In this document: positions 8,311 to 16,143 of the stretch, piece after piece | Layout of the letters: the number at the start of each line of letters is the position of its first letter | Numbering within the stretch: position 1 is the first letter of the stretch | NCBI RefSeq assembly: GCF_001672975.1 | Contig: NZ_LZKU01000238.1 | Location: forward strand, 114,022 to 178,021 | Source of the DNA: Mycobacterium sp. 1465703.0 | GTDB taxonomy: Bacteria; Actinomycetota; Actinomycetes; Mycobacteriales; Mycobacteriaceae | DNA: 64,000 bases | Direction of reading: 5' to 3' | The notes under the pieces: generated by a model | What the model was told of the DNA's origin: nothing | What the model saw: the letters and a program-made list of their open reading frames with translations, nothing else | Database searches by the model: none | Made by a program: the position numbers and the translations under genes

Positions 8311-9330
8311 ATGGATAAGCCCAACGTCAGCCTGATCGACGTCGCGACGTATCTGCCGGGCGAACCGATCCCCGCCGATTATTACGCGCAATTCGCCGAA
8401 TCCGACGACCTGCGTGACAACGTGATGTTCCGCGCTCCGAAGTTCCGCCACCACGTCGCCGCGGACGAGAGCTCTGTCGACATGATCGAACGTGCGGCCC
8501 ACGACCTGATCCGGCGGCACGGCCACGACGTCATCGAAGGCGCCGACGTGCTGATCACCCATACTCAGGTACCCGACATGGCGTTCTACGGGCAGGGCGG
8601 CGCCATCGCGCACCGGCTGGGCATGCGGCCGTCCTGGGTGCTCGACCTCAATAATGGTGGCTGTGCCGCATTTGTGTTGGCGCTCAACGTCGCCCGAAAA
8701 TTGTTGTCGGCGGGCGAAGGGCACACCGCGCTCATCGCTATCGCGCAGAACGCGGCCGGCCAATTCTTCGACCAACCGACAATCCGCCGCAAGGCCCAAT
8801 CGGCAGTGCCCGGCGACGGCGCCGCGGTGGGACTGGTCACGGTTGGCGACCAGTCGCCCATTCTGGATATCGAATGCCGCACCTACGGTGAGTATGCCGG
8901 TGAGATGGCGCTGTCCTACGACCCGCCGCGCAAGTGGTGGCAGGCCGGCCCCGGCGAGGGCAGCATCGGCTTCACCGAAAGCAAGCTCACCAAGGTGCTG
9001 GCCCGCGGCAACCGGCAGGTCCCCGAAGTGGCGCTCGCGGTGTGCGATCGAATCGGGTTGGACGCCAAAGACATCGACTTGCTGGTCACCAACCAGCCGA
9101 ACAGGGCGTTTCTGCGCAATTGGCGTGATGCGCTCGAGGTGCCCCCGCAACGCCATCGCGACACATTCGATGAGTGCGGCAATCTGTTCGGCGCCGGGAT
9201 CCCGATCAACCTGGACCGCGCGATCACCGACGGCCAGCTCAAGGGCGGGGAAGTGGTGATGATGGCGGCGTTCGCGCACGCGGGTGACTTCGCCGGCGCC
9301 GCCGCGGTGTGCTGGGGCGGGCGCGGCTGA
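8311..9330 (+). CDS. KAS III-like (FabH/CerJ-type) thiolase-fold enzyme with altered triad
   Basis: This 339-residue protein aligns by eye with FabH throughout. The nucleophile lies in NNGGCAAF (C118), and the late Asn in ECGNLFGAGIP (N291) corresponds to FabH N274. The segment that reads HQAN in FabH is NQPN here, so the catalytic His (FabH H244) is Asn261. FabH enzymes condense acyl-CoA with malonyl-ACP, while relatives such as CerJ or PqsD transfer acyl groups in secondary metabolism. Loss of the His argues against ordinary decarboxylative condensation and for acyl transfer or an unusual condensation. It starts 7 nt after the SRPBCC gene, and its stop overlaps the aminotransferase start (TGATG). 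Confidence 0.88.
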   Translation: MDKPNVSLIDVATYLPGEPIPADYYAQFAESDDLRDNVMFRAPKFRHHVAADESSVDMIERAAHDLIRRHGHDVIEGADVLITHTQVPDMAFYGQGGAIAHRLGMRPSWVLDLNNGGCAAFVLALNVARKLLSAGEGHTALIAIAQNAAGQFFDQPTIRRKAQSAVPGDGAAVGLVTVGDQSPILDIECRTYGEYAGEMALSYDPPRKWWQAGPGEGSIGFTESKLTKVLARGNRQVPEVALAVCDRIGLDAKDIDLLVTNQPNRAFLRNWRDALEVPPQRHRDTFDECGNLFGAGIPINLDRAITDGQLKGGEVVMMAAFAHAGDFAGAAAVCWGGRG

Positions 9331-10382
9331 TGCAACCCGTCTTGGGCCTGATGGCCGACGAGATCCGCGATGCGTTGCCCGACACGGTCGATCCTTTTGC
9401 CCTGTCGCTCAACGAGAATCCCTTTCCGCCGCTGCCGGCGGTGCGTTCGGCGTTGATTCACTCTGTCCGTGCGGCGAACCGGTACCCGGAATTTCTGCCG
9501 CAGCGATTGCGCGACTTGATCGCCGCACATATCGGTGTGTCCGCCGACCGGGTGGTGCTGGGTGCCGGGGCGACGGGTGTGGTGTTGCAAGCCCTGCAGG
9601 CACTGACCTGCCCGGGTGACACGATGGCGATGGCATCACCGACCTTCGACGGTTATCCGATCGTCGCGCAGATGGCGCGGCTGAACTCGGCGCTCGTTCC
9701 GCTGGACGAACACGGCCACAACGACCTCGATGCGCTGGCCGATGCGGCCGCGGGCGCCCGAGTGGTGGTGCTGTGCCGGCCGCACAACCCCACCGGCACG
9801 CTGGAATCCACCGCCGACGTCATCCGGTTCCTGCGCCGGGTGCCCCGCGACACCGTGGTCCTGCTCGACGAGGCGTATATCGAGTTCACCGCACCCCAGA
9901 ACCATTTCGACGTAGCGGCATTGGTCACGCACTTCCCCAACGTGGTGGTGGTGCGGACCTTCTCCAAAGCCTACGGTCTGGCGGGGCTGCGAATCGGGTA
10001 TGCGGTGGCATCCGACGAGCTGGCGCAGACGCTGTGGTCCCAACAACTGCCGTTCGGCATCGCGATCACCAGTCTGCTTGCGGTGGCGGCGTCCTATGAC
10101 GCGGAAGACCAACTGCTGCGCCGGATCCGGTTGATCACTGCCGAACGCCGCTATCTCCGGATGCGGCTGAATGCAATGGGGATAAAAACGACCGATACGC
10201 ACGCGAATTTCATGTATCTGCCTGCCAGCGGTAGGCAGTGTCGGCCGTGGCGCGAGGTTTTCGGCGACAGCGGGCCGCGGGTGCGGTGTTACGCCGACGG
10301 TGGCGCACGGATTACCGTGGGCGGCCGTGCGTCGACGGCGGCGGTGCTGTCGACGCTGCGAAAGTCCCCGCTCGGCCGCTAA
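9330..10382 (+). CDS. PLP-dependent aminotransferase, HisC-like (class I/II)
   Basis: The ATG at 9330 shares its A with the TGA of the KAS III-like gene, giving 350 residues. Fold-type I hallmarks are present: LNENPFPP near the N terminus, the NPTG segment at 153-156, D180 of DEAYIEF that contacts the pyridine nitrogen, the Schiff-base lysine K213 in TFSKAYGLAGLRIGY and a C-terminal Arg in GGARITVG. The closest named group is histidinol-phosphate/aromatic aminotransferases. The context (ThDP enzyme, KAS III-like enzyme) suggests amination of a keto intermediate in a secondary pathway rather than histidine synthesis, but the substrate cannot be read from sequence. Confidence 0.85.
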   Translation: MQPVLGLMADEIRDALPDTVDPFALSLNENPFPPLPAVRSALIHSVRAANRYPEFLPQRLRDLIAAHIGVSADRVVLGAGATGVVLQALQALTCPGDTMAMASPTFDGYPIVAQMARLNSALVPLDEHGHNDLDALADAAAGARVVVLCRPHNPTGTLESTADVIRFLRRVPRDTVVLLDEAYIEFTAPQNHFDVAALVTHFPNVVVVRTFSKAYGLAGLRIGYAVASDELAQTLWSQQLPFGIAITSLLAVAASYDAEDQLLRRIRLITAERRYLRMRLNAMGIKTTDTHANFMYLPASGRQCRPWREVFGDSGPRVRCYADGGARITVGGRASTAAVLSTLRKSPLGR

Positions 10383-10399
10383 GTGCGGTAAGAAGGGGC

Positions 10400-10906
10400 G
10401 TGGCTGAATCACGACCGCAGAAACGTGATCCGATCGCCGCGGCGCGCGCCAACTGGGAACGCGCCGGGTGGGGTGACGTGACGCCGGGCATGGTCGCGGT
10501 GACCTCGGTGATGCGCGCGCACCAGATCCTGCTGGCCCGGGTCGAGACGGCGCTGCGGCCTTATGACCTGAGCTTCTCGCGATACGAATTGCTGCGGCTG
10601 CTGGCGTTCAGCCGGACCGGCGCGTTGCCCATCACCAAGGCCTCCGACCGGCTGCAGGTCCATGTCACCAGCGTGACCCATGCGATCCGCCGGCTGGAGG
10701 CCGACGGGCTGGTTGAGCGGGTGCCCCACCCTACCGACGGGCGCACCACGCTGGTGCAGATCACCGACCTGGGCCGGTCCACGGTCGAGGACGCCACCGT
10801 CACGCTCAACAAGCAGGTGTTCGCCGACATCGGGATGACCGACGCCGAATCGCAGGAGCTGGCGTCCTGCATCGAAACGTTGCGCCGCAACACCGGCGAC
10901 TTCTGA
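10400..10906 (+). CDS. MarR-family transcriptional regulator
   Basis: The protein has 168 residues from the GTG at 10400. It has the MarR winged-helix layout: a dimerisation helix (VTSVMRAHQILLARVE), then RYELLRLLAF, the recognition region LQVHVTSVTHAIRRLEADGLV and the wing PHPTDGRTTLVQIT. It resembles M. tuberculosis Rv0737, which I recall as the neighbour of rslA. If so, this gene is backbone and the preceding 10 kb was inserted between it and rslA. Its ligand is unknown; candidate targets are the cluster immediately upstream and the convergent mms operon. Only 13 bases separate it from the mmsB stop. Confidence 0.82.
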   Translation: MAESRPQKRDPIAAARANWERAGWGDVTPGMVAVTSVMRAHQILLARVETALRPYDLSFSRYELLRLLAFSRTGALPITKASDRLQVHVTSVTHAIRRLEADGLVERVPHPTDGRTTLVQITDLGRSTVEDATVTLNKQVFADIGMTDAESQELASCIETLRRNTGDF

Positions 10907-10919
10907 CTTTCAGGCCCGC

Positions 10920-11804
10920 TCAGCTGCCGCGGAGCATCTCGATGACCGCGCTGAAGTCCTTATCGGCGTGGTCGGCAGCGAATTTCGCGTAAATCTCAGC
11001 GGCATGTGTGCCCAGCGGTGCCGCCGAACCGCTGGAGGACACCGCGTCCATCGCCAGCCCCAGGTCCTTGTTCATCAACGCGGTAGCGAAACCCGGCTTG
11101 AAGTCATTGTTGGCCGGCGATGTCGGGACCGGGCCGGGGACAGGGCAATTGGTGTGGACGGCCCAACAGTTGCCGGTCGCCCCGGTGATGACGTCGAACA
11201 GGGACTGCGCGGACAAGCCGAGCTTCTCGGCCAGCAGGAACGCCTCGCCGATCGCGATCTGCTGCACCGCCAGCACCATGTTGTTGCACACCTTGGCGGC
11301 CTGGCCCGCCCCGGCCGCGCCGCAGTGAATGATCTTGCCCGCCATGGGTTCCAGCACCGGCCGGGCCCGTTGCAGCGCCGCGTCGTCACCGCCCACCATG
11401 AATGCCAACGTTCCAGCGACGGCACCCTTGACCCCGCCCGAGACGGGCGCGTCCAGCTGTGCGACGCCGCTCGACTCCGCCAGCTGATGAACCTCGCGGG
11501 CATCGTTGACCGAGATCGTGGAGCTGTCGATGAACAGCGCGCCGGCTCGCGCGGCGGGCAGAATCTCGGCGTAGCAGCGTTTCACCAACTCACCGTTGGG
11601 CAGCATGGTGATAACCACGTCCGCGCCGGCCACGGCGCCGGTGGCGCTGTCGAATCCGGTGACTCCGGCCGAGACCGCTGCGGACAGCGCCGCGGGCACC
11701 GGGTCGAATCCGCGCACCGCATGTTTGGCGGCAACAAGATTCGTCGCCATCGGCGCGCCCATGTTGCCCAGCCCCAGGAAAGCCACCGTCAGGTGCTCGG
11801 TCAT
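10920..11804 (-). CDS. mmsB: 3-hydroxyisobutyrate dehydrogenase
   Basis: From the ATG at 11804, with an AAAGG-type ribosome site upstream, this encodes 294 residues, the same length I recall for M. tuberculosis MmsB. The N-terminal NAD-binding motif is FLGLGNMGAPMATNL, the substrate loop is SGGVKGA, and the catalytic lysine K171 sits in GAGQAAKVCNN. The enzyme oxidises 3-hydroxyisobutyrate to methylmalonate semialdehyde in valine degradation. It is the last gene of mmsA-fadE9-mmsB, 13 nt after fadE9, so its product feeds the dehydrogenase encoded first in the operon. The open frame continues upstream to 12068, but that part is fadE9 read in another frame. Confidence 0.93.
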   Translation of the reverse strand: MTEHLTVAFLGLGNMGAPMATNLVAAKHAVRGFDPVPAALSAAVSAGVTGFDSATGAVAGADVVITMLPNGELVKRCYAEILPAARAGALFIDSSTISVNDAREVHQLAESSGVAQLDAPVSGGVKGAVAGTLAFMVGGDDAALQRARPVLEPMAGKIIHCGAAGAGQAAKVCNNMVLAVQQIAIGEAFLLAEKLGLSAQSLFDVITGATGNCWAVHTNCPVPGPVPTSPANNDFKPGFATALMNKDLGLAMDAVSSSGSAAPLGTHAAEIYAKFAADHADKDFSAVIEMLRGS

Positions 11805-11817
11805 CTGCAAGACCTTT

Positions 11818-12984
11818 CTATGCGGTTGCGCGGAACCGCGCGGCTTCGGCCCGGCCGATGACCACTCGCATGATCTCGTTGGTCCCTTCCAGGATTCGGT
11901 GCACCCGCAGGTCGCGGACGATCTTTTCCAGACCATACTCGCGCAGATAACCGTAGCCGCCGTGCAGCTGCAGGGCTTTGTCGGCGACCTCGAAGCAGGT
12001 GTCGGTGACGTACCGCTTGGCCATGGCGCACAACTCGACCTTGTCGGGGTCGTCGTCGTCCAACGCATTGGCGGCCCGCCACAACATCATTCGCGATGTC
12101 TCGAGGCCGGTAGCCATGTCGGCCAGGGTGAACCGGATGGTGGGCTCGTCGAGCAGCGAGGACCCGAACGCCTGCCGATCGCGAACGTAGGCTCCCGCCT
12201 TGTCCGAGGCGGCCTGGGCGCCGCCGAGCGAGCACGCGGCGATGTTGAGCCGACCGCCGTTGAGGCCCTTCATCGCGATGCCGAATCCGGCGCCCTCGCC
12301 GTCGGTGCCGCCCAGCATCGCGTCGGCGGGCACCCGAACCCCGTCCAGGATCACCTGCGCGGTGGGTTGGGCGTGCCAGCCCATCTTCTCTTCATGCGAG
12401 CCGAAACTTAGTCCGGGAGTGTCCTTTTCGACGACGAAGGCCGATATGCCGCGCGGGCCCTCGCTGCCGGTTCTGGCCATCACCACGTAGACGTCCGAGG
12501 CTCCCGCGCCGGAGATGAACTGCTTGACGCCGTCGAGCACATAGTCGGTGCCCTGTTTGACCGCGCGGGTGCTCAGTGCGCTGGCGTCGGAGCCGGCACC
12601 GGGCTCGGTGAGGCAGTAGCTGGCGATGACGTCCATCGCCGCCAGCCGGGGCACCCACAGCTTGCGCTGCTCGGGGGTGCCGAAGCTGTCGATCATCCAC
12701 GCGCACATGTTGTGAATGGACAGGAACGCGGCGGTGGTGGGGTCGGCGATGGCCAACTGTTCGAAGATGCGGACACCGTCCAGCCGGCGCAGTCCGCTGC
12801 CGCCGACGTCCTCGCGGCAGTAGATCGCCGCCATGCCGAGTTCGGCCGATTCACGGAGCACGTCGACCGGAAAATGTTTGGCCGCATCCCATTCCAGGGC
12901 GTACGGGGCGAGGCGCTTGGCGGCGAACGCGGCAGCGGTCTCGGTGATCACCCGTTCGTCGTCGTTGAGGGTAAATGAAGCCAT
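11818..12984 (-). CDS. fadE9: Acyl-CoA dehydrogenase, probable isobutyryl-CoA dehydrogenase
   Basis: This is a full-length acyl-CoA dehydrogenase of 388 residues. It has the FAD/substrate motifs CLTEPGAGSDASA and FISGAGASDVYVVMART in the beta domain. The C-terminal segment RILEGTNEIMR holds the expected catalytic Glu, and LQLHGGYGYL contacts FAD. In the mms operon it would dehydrogenate isobutyryl-CoA to methacrylyl-CoA, passing electrons to ETF. Thirteen-nucleotide gaps to mmsA upstream and mmsB downstream indicate cotranscription. The symbol follows the M. tuberculosis gene in the same position. Confidence 0.92.
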   Translation of the reverse strand: MASFTLNDDERVITETAAAFAAKRLAPYALEWDAAKHFPVDVLRESAELGMAAIYCREDVGGSGLRRLDGVRIFEQLAIADPTTAAFLSIHNMCAWMIDSFGTPEQRKLWVPRLAAMDVIASYCLTEPGAGSDASALSTRAVKQGTDYVLDGVKQFISGAGASDVYVVMARTGSEGPRGISAFVVEKDTPGLSFGSHEEKMGWHAQPTAQVILDGVRVPADAMLGGTDGEGAGFGIAMKGLNGGRLNIAACSLGGAQAASDKAGAYVRDRQAFGSSLLDEPTIRFTLADMATGLETSRMMLWRAANALDDDDPDKVELCAMAKRYVTDTCFEVADKALQLHGGYGYLREYGLEKIVRDLRVHRILEGTNEIMRVVIGRAEAARFRATA

Positions 12985-12997
12985 AACCAGTCGACCC

Positions 12998-14518
12998 TTA
13001 ATCCATTGTGGGAATGACGAACTCGGCGCCGTCCTTGATGCCGGACGGCCAGCGCGACGTCACGGTCTTGGTCTTGGTGTAGAACATGATCGACGAGGGG
13101 CCATGCTGGTTGAGGTCGCCGAAGCCGGAACGCTTCCAGCCGCCGAAGGTGTGGTAGGCCACCGGCACCGGGATCGGCACGTTGACACCGACCATGCCGA
13201 CCTGCACCCGGGAGACGAAGTCGCGGGCCGCGTCGCCGTCGCGGGTGAAAACCGCCACGCCATTGCCGTATTCGTGTTCGGACGGCAGCCGCAGCGCCTC
13301 CTCGTAGTCGTGCGCGCGCACGATGCACAGCACCGGCCCGAAGATCTCGTCGGTGTAGATCGACATGTCGGGGGTGACGTGGTCGAACAGGGTGGGCCCG
13401 ATGAAGAAACCGCCTTCGAGGTTGGCGTCACCGAAAGTCAGGTCGTCACTGGTGCGTTCGCGACCGTCGATGACCAGTTCGGCACCCGCGTCGACGCCCT
13501 GGGCGATGTAGTCGCGCACCCGTGTCACGGCGGCCTCGGTCACCAGCGGGCCGTAGTCGGCCTTGGGGTCCAGGCTGTGGCCCACGCGCAGGTTGTTGAT
13601 CCGCTCGATGAGCCGGCCGCGCAGCCGGTCGGCGGTCTGGTCGCCGACCGGGACAGCGACGCTGATCGCCATGCAACGTTCACCGGCGCTGCCGTACCCG
13701 GCGCCGATCAGAGCGTCGACGGCCTGATCCAGGTCGGCGTCGGGCATCACGATCATGTGGTTCTTGGCGCCGCCGAAGCACTGCGAGCGCTTGCCGGTGG
13801 CCGCGGCCCCGGCGTAGATGTACTGGGCGATGTCGGAGCTGCCGACGAAGCCGACCGCCTGGATGTCGGGGTGGTTCAGGATCGCGTCGACGGCCTCCTT
13901 GTCGCCGTGCACCACCTGGAACACGCCGGCCGGCAGGCCTGCTTCTCCGAACAGTTCGGCCAGCCGCACCGGGACCGACGGGTCACGCTCGCTGGGCTTG
14001 AGCACGAACGCGTTGCCGCAGGCCAACGCCGGGCCGGCCTTCCACAGCGGGATCATCGCCGGGAAGTTGAACGGGGTGATGCCGGCGACCACGCCCAGCG
14101 GCTGGCGCAGCGAGTAGACGTCGATGCCGGGTCCGGCGCCTTCGCTGTACTCGCCCTTGAGCAGGTGCGGGATGCCGAGGCAGAACTCGATGACCTCGAT
14201 GCCGCGCTGGATGTCACCCTTGGCGTCGGCCAGCGTCTTGCCGTGCTCGCGGGACAGTAGCTCGGCCAGCTCGTCGTTGTGCTGGTTGACCAGCTCGATG
14301 AAGCGCATCATCACTCGCGCGCGACGCTGGGGATTGGTTGCAGCCCAACCTTTTTGGGCCTCGACGGCTGAGGCGACGGCGGCATCGATGTCGGCCTGGC
14401 CGGCCATCGGCACGGTCGCCTGGACACCCCCGGTGCTGGGGTCGAAGACGTCGGCGGTGCGGCCGGACTGGCCGGCGGTGCGCCGCCCATCGATGAAGTG
14501 CGGAATCTGTGTGGTCAT
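12998..14518 (-). CDS. mmsA: Methylmalonate-semialdehyde dehydrogenase (CoA-acylating)
   Basis: The 506-residue product belongs to the aldehyde dehydrogenase superfamily. ITPFNFPAMIPLW and SERDPSVPVRLAELF form the NAD site, GSSDIAQYI the second glycine stretch, and the catalytic cysteine lies in GSAGERCMAI. The combination FGGAKNHMIVMPDAD with a Cys but no classical catalytic Glu fits the CoA-dependent MmsA group, which yields propionyl-CoA, CO2 and NADH from methylmalonate semialdehyde. It is the first gene of the operon. The promoter should lie in 14519-14621, where a GGATA-N6-TATCC inverted repeat is found. Confidence 0.93.
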   Translation of the reverse strand: MTTQIPHFIDGRRTAGQSGRTADVFDPSTGGVQATVPMAGQADIDAAVASAVEAQKGWAATNPQRRARVMMRFIELVNQHNDELAELLSREHGKTLADAKGDIQRGIEVIEFCLGIPHLLKGEYSEGAGPGIDVYSLRQPLGVVAGITPFNFPAMIPLWKAGPALACGNAFVLKPSERDPSVPVRLAELFGEAGLPAGVFQVVHGDKEAVDAILNHPDIQAVGFVGSSDIAQYIYAGAAATGKRSQCFGGAKNHMIVMPDADLDQAVDALIGAGYGSAGERCMAISVAVPVGDQTADRLRGRLIERINNLRVGHSLDPKADYGPLVTEAAVTRVRDYIAQGVDAGAELVIDGRERTSDDLTFGDANLEGGFFIGPTLFDHVTPDMSIYTDEIFGPVLCIVRAHDYEEALRLPSEHEYGNGVAVFTRDGDAARDFVSRVQVGMVGVNVPIPVPVAYHTFGGWKRSGFGDLNQHGPSSIMFYTKTKTVTSRWPSGIKDGAEFVIPTMD

Positions 14519-14550
14519 GGGGCCCTCGAGTGTGGTTGACGCGCTTAAGC

Positions 14551-14566
14551 GGATACTTGCATATCC
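14551..14566. promoter_or_regulatory. Candidate operator GGATA-N6-TATCC at the mmsA promoter
   Basis: GGATA at 14551-14555 and TATCC at 14562-14566 are perfect inverted half-sites in an AT-richer patch, 33-48 nt upstream of the mmsA start and between divergent genes. The size and position fit a TetR- or MarR-type operator controlling the valine-catabolism operon. No cognate regulator can be assigned from the window alone. Confidence 0.35.
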
Positions 14567-14621
14567 TAGTAACCCGGTTCCACCCTTGGCAAGGTGATCG
14601 CCGGTCTAGCCTGACAGCTGT

Positions 14622-14834
14622 ATGCACACCATCGAGGCCGACTACCTGGTGGTCGGCGCGGGCGCCATGGGGATGGCGTTCATCGACACGCTGGTCTCTG
14701 AGACGCAGGCCCGCGTGGTGGTGGTGGACCGCCACCATGCCCCCGGTGGGCACTGGACCATGGCCGTGTTCTCGGCCACCGCCACCAAGCTCGACCAGTT
14801 CATGGTCGCCGAGGCCGCAGTCGCTGCGCCCTGA
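14622..14834 (+). pseudogene. Remnant of an FAD/NAD(P)-binding oxidoreductase
   Basis: The 70-residue frame begins like a complete flavoprotein: a Rossmann motif DYLVVGAGAMGMAF, the acidic strand end VVVVDRHH and the segment PGGHWTMA. I recall large mycobacterial NAD(P)-binding proteins that open this way and continue for several hundred residues. Here it breaks off after about 48 residues and ends in an unrelated short tail (FSATATKLDQF) before TGA. No continuation is seen, because the sigma-factor gene begins 43 nt later. This looks like an internal deletion leaving a 5' stub. A genuine short protein is less likely because the domain would lack its FAD-binding body. Confidence 0.6.
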
Positions 14835-14836
14835 CC

Positions 14837-14877
14837 CGTGTAACCCGAGCCGATATTCATCGGGTGAAGGAGGCATG
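14837..14877 (+). promoter_or_regulatory. Candidate ECF promoter upstream of the sigma-factor gene
   Basis: CGTGTAACCC (14837-14846) is followed after exactly 7 nt by TAT (14854-14856). The same 10-mer, the same gap to TAT and the same 36-nt distance from TAACC to a start codon recur before the cupredoxin gene (16144-16184). If TAACC occupies about -35 to -31, +1 falls at 14876-14877, so the sigma-factor mRNA would be leaderless or nearly so at its GTG. The sequence shows the matched pair. Autoregulation by the adjacent sigma factor is inference. Confidence 0.55.
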
Positions 14878-15437
14878 TGGCGGCAAGAAACGAACCCGTC
14901 GGCCCGCGACCCCTGCGCGCGGTGCCCGACAGTGGCCATGACAGTGGCTTAACCGGCTACCCGAACTGGGAAGCCGTGTATTCCGACAACGTGACCTGGG
15001 TGTACCGCACGCTGTTCGCCCGCGTCGGGAACCGGACGGACGCCGAAGACCTCACCGCCGAAGTTTTCCTGGCCGCGCTGCGGCCGTTGCGGCTGACCGC
15101 GAGCGCCGCCGAGGTGCGCGCCTACCTGCGGGCCACGGCCAGGACGGTGCTGGCCGCGCACTGGCGCGAGACGTTAGGACGAGAGATAACCTCGATCGAG
15201 GACATCGAACAACCAGCCGACAGCCAGGACGCGATCAGCACCGCGCCACAACGCGTTGCCCGGGTGCTGGACAGCCTGCCGGATCGTTATCGACAGATCT
15301 TGGAATCACGTTTCCTGCAGGGCAATTCGATCAAGGAGTCAGCCGCGGAGCTCGGGATCAGCGTGGCCAATGCAAAAGTGCTCCAGCACCGCGCGCTGCG
15401 GCTGGCGGCGCAGGTCAATGAGGGAGACCAGGCATGA
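14877..15437 (+). CDS. ECF-type RNA polymerase sigma factor
   Basis: The 186-residue product has region 2 at about 27-97 (YSDNVTWVYRTLFARVGN, then DAEDLTAEVFLAAL, then VRAYLRATARTVLAAHW) and region 4 at about 122-178 (VLDSLPDRYRQILESRFLQG, then the helix-turn-helix IKESAAELGISVANAKVLQHRAL). No region 1 or 3 is present, as expected for the ECF class. The start is the GTG at 14877: a purine-rich GAAGGAGG sits only 3 nt before it, but a promoter-like motif suggests the mRNA may begin at this codon. The last codons overlap the Rieske gene (ATGA), the usual arrangement for a sigma factor and its co-expressed anti-sigma factor. The ECF subgroup is not recognised. Confidence 0.88.
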   Translation: MAARNEPVGPRPLRAVPDSGHDSGLTGYPNWEAVYSDNVTWVYRTLFARVGNRTDAEDLTAEVFLAALRPLRLTASAAEVRAYLRATARTVLAAHWRETLGREITSIEDIEQPADSQDAISTAPQRVARVLDSLPDRYRQILESRFLQGNSIKESAAELGISVANAKVLQHRALRLAAQVNEGDQA

Positions 15438-16141
15438 ATGCGCGAGGATTGCGACGATATGTCGACGATCTGTTGCGGGGTCGCCGGCCCAGGCCGTTCG
15501 CGCCGGACGACTTCGAGGCGGCGCAGCTGCGGACCGCCATTGAACTGCGCGCGGCTCGCCCCGGCGATGACGCGCCGCGACCGGAATTCCTCACCGACTT
15601 GCACCATCGTCTCGCCGAGCAGATGTCCGGGGCGCCAACGGAAACGGCGCCGAGACGCGGCAGCACGCGTCGCCAGGTGATCGTCGGCACGTCGGCCGCG
15701 GCCACTGCGGCGGTCGCCGCGGTCTCCGTCGATCGCACCCTGATCACCGGTCAGTCCGGCAAAGAGAGTCCTCCCGACGTCGCGGCCGGACAACTGACTC
15801 CGAACGACGGCAGCTGGCAGCGGGTCGCGGCCGGCTCGGAAGTACCCGACGGGGCCATGCACGCCTTCGACCTGGGCTCGGTGGCCGGATTCGTCCGCCG
15901 CGTCGACGGCAAAGTCCAGGCGATCTCCGGGGTCTGCACCCATCAGGGCTGCAAGCTGTGGTTCGACGCACCCGACGACACCCTGCGCTGTCCGTGCCAC
16001 ACCACGTCGTTCTCACCCAGCGGGCGGGTACTGACCCACCAGTTACCGATCGCGCCAAAACCATTGCCCGCATTGATGGTTCGCGAAGTCAACGGCGCCA
16101 TCGAGGTGTTCGCACCGCCGCGCCCAGAACGGCCGGCCTGA
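15434..16141 (+). CDS. Membrane-anchored Rieske [2Fe-2S] protein with cytoplasmic N-terminal domain; candidate redox anti-sigma factor
   Basis: This 235-residue protein has three parts. Residues 1-75 are charged and cytoplasmic-looking (DDFEAAQLRTAIELRA). Residues 77-100 form a single hydrophobic segment preceded by a twin-arginine motif (STRRQVIV), fitting Tat export of a folded iron-sulphur domain. Residues 120-228 form a complete Rieske domain: CTHQGC (C168, H170, C173) and CPCH (C186, C188, H189), so both cluster pairs and the structural disulfide cysteines are there. Its start overlaps the sigma-factor stop. An internal domain, one helix and an external sensor resemble anti-sigma architecture, but no zinc anti-sigma HxxxCxxC motif is present. 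Sigma binding is inferred; a plain redox protein remains possible. Confidence 0.85.
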   Translation: MNARGLRRYVDDLLRGRRPRPFAPDDFEAAQLRTAIELRAARPGDDAPRPEFLTDLHHRLAEQMSGAPTETAPRRGSTRRQVIVGTSAAATAAVAAVSVDRTLITGQSGKESPPDVAAGQLTPNDGSWQRVAAGSEVPDGAMHAFDLGSVAGFVRRVDGKVQAISGVCTHQGCKLWFDAPDDTLRCPCHTTSFSPSGRVLTHQLPIAPKPLPALMVREVNGAIEVFAPPRPERPA

Positions 16142-16143
16142 CT

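Noticed and set aside
14570..14575. A third TAACCC near the mmsA/flavoprotein-stub boundary
   Set aside because: It lacks the CGTG prefix and a TAT seven nt downstream, and it is 52 nt from the nearest plus-strand start. It does not fit the ECF promoter pair.
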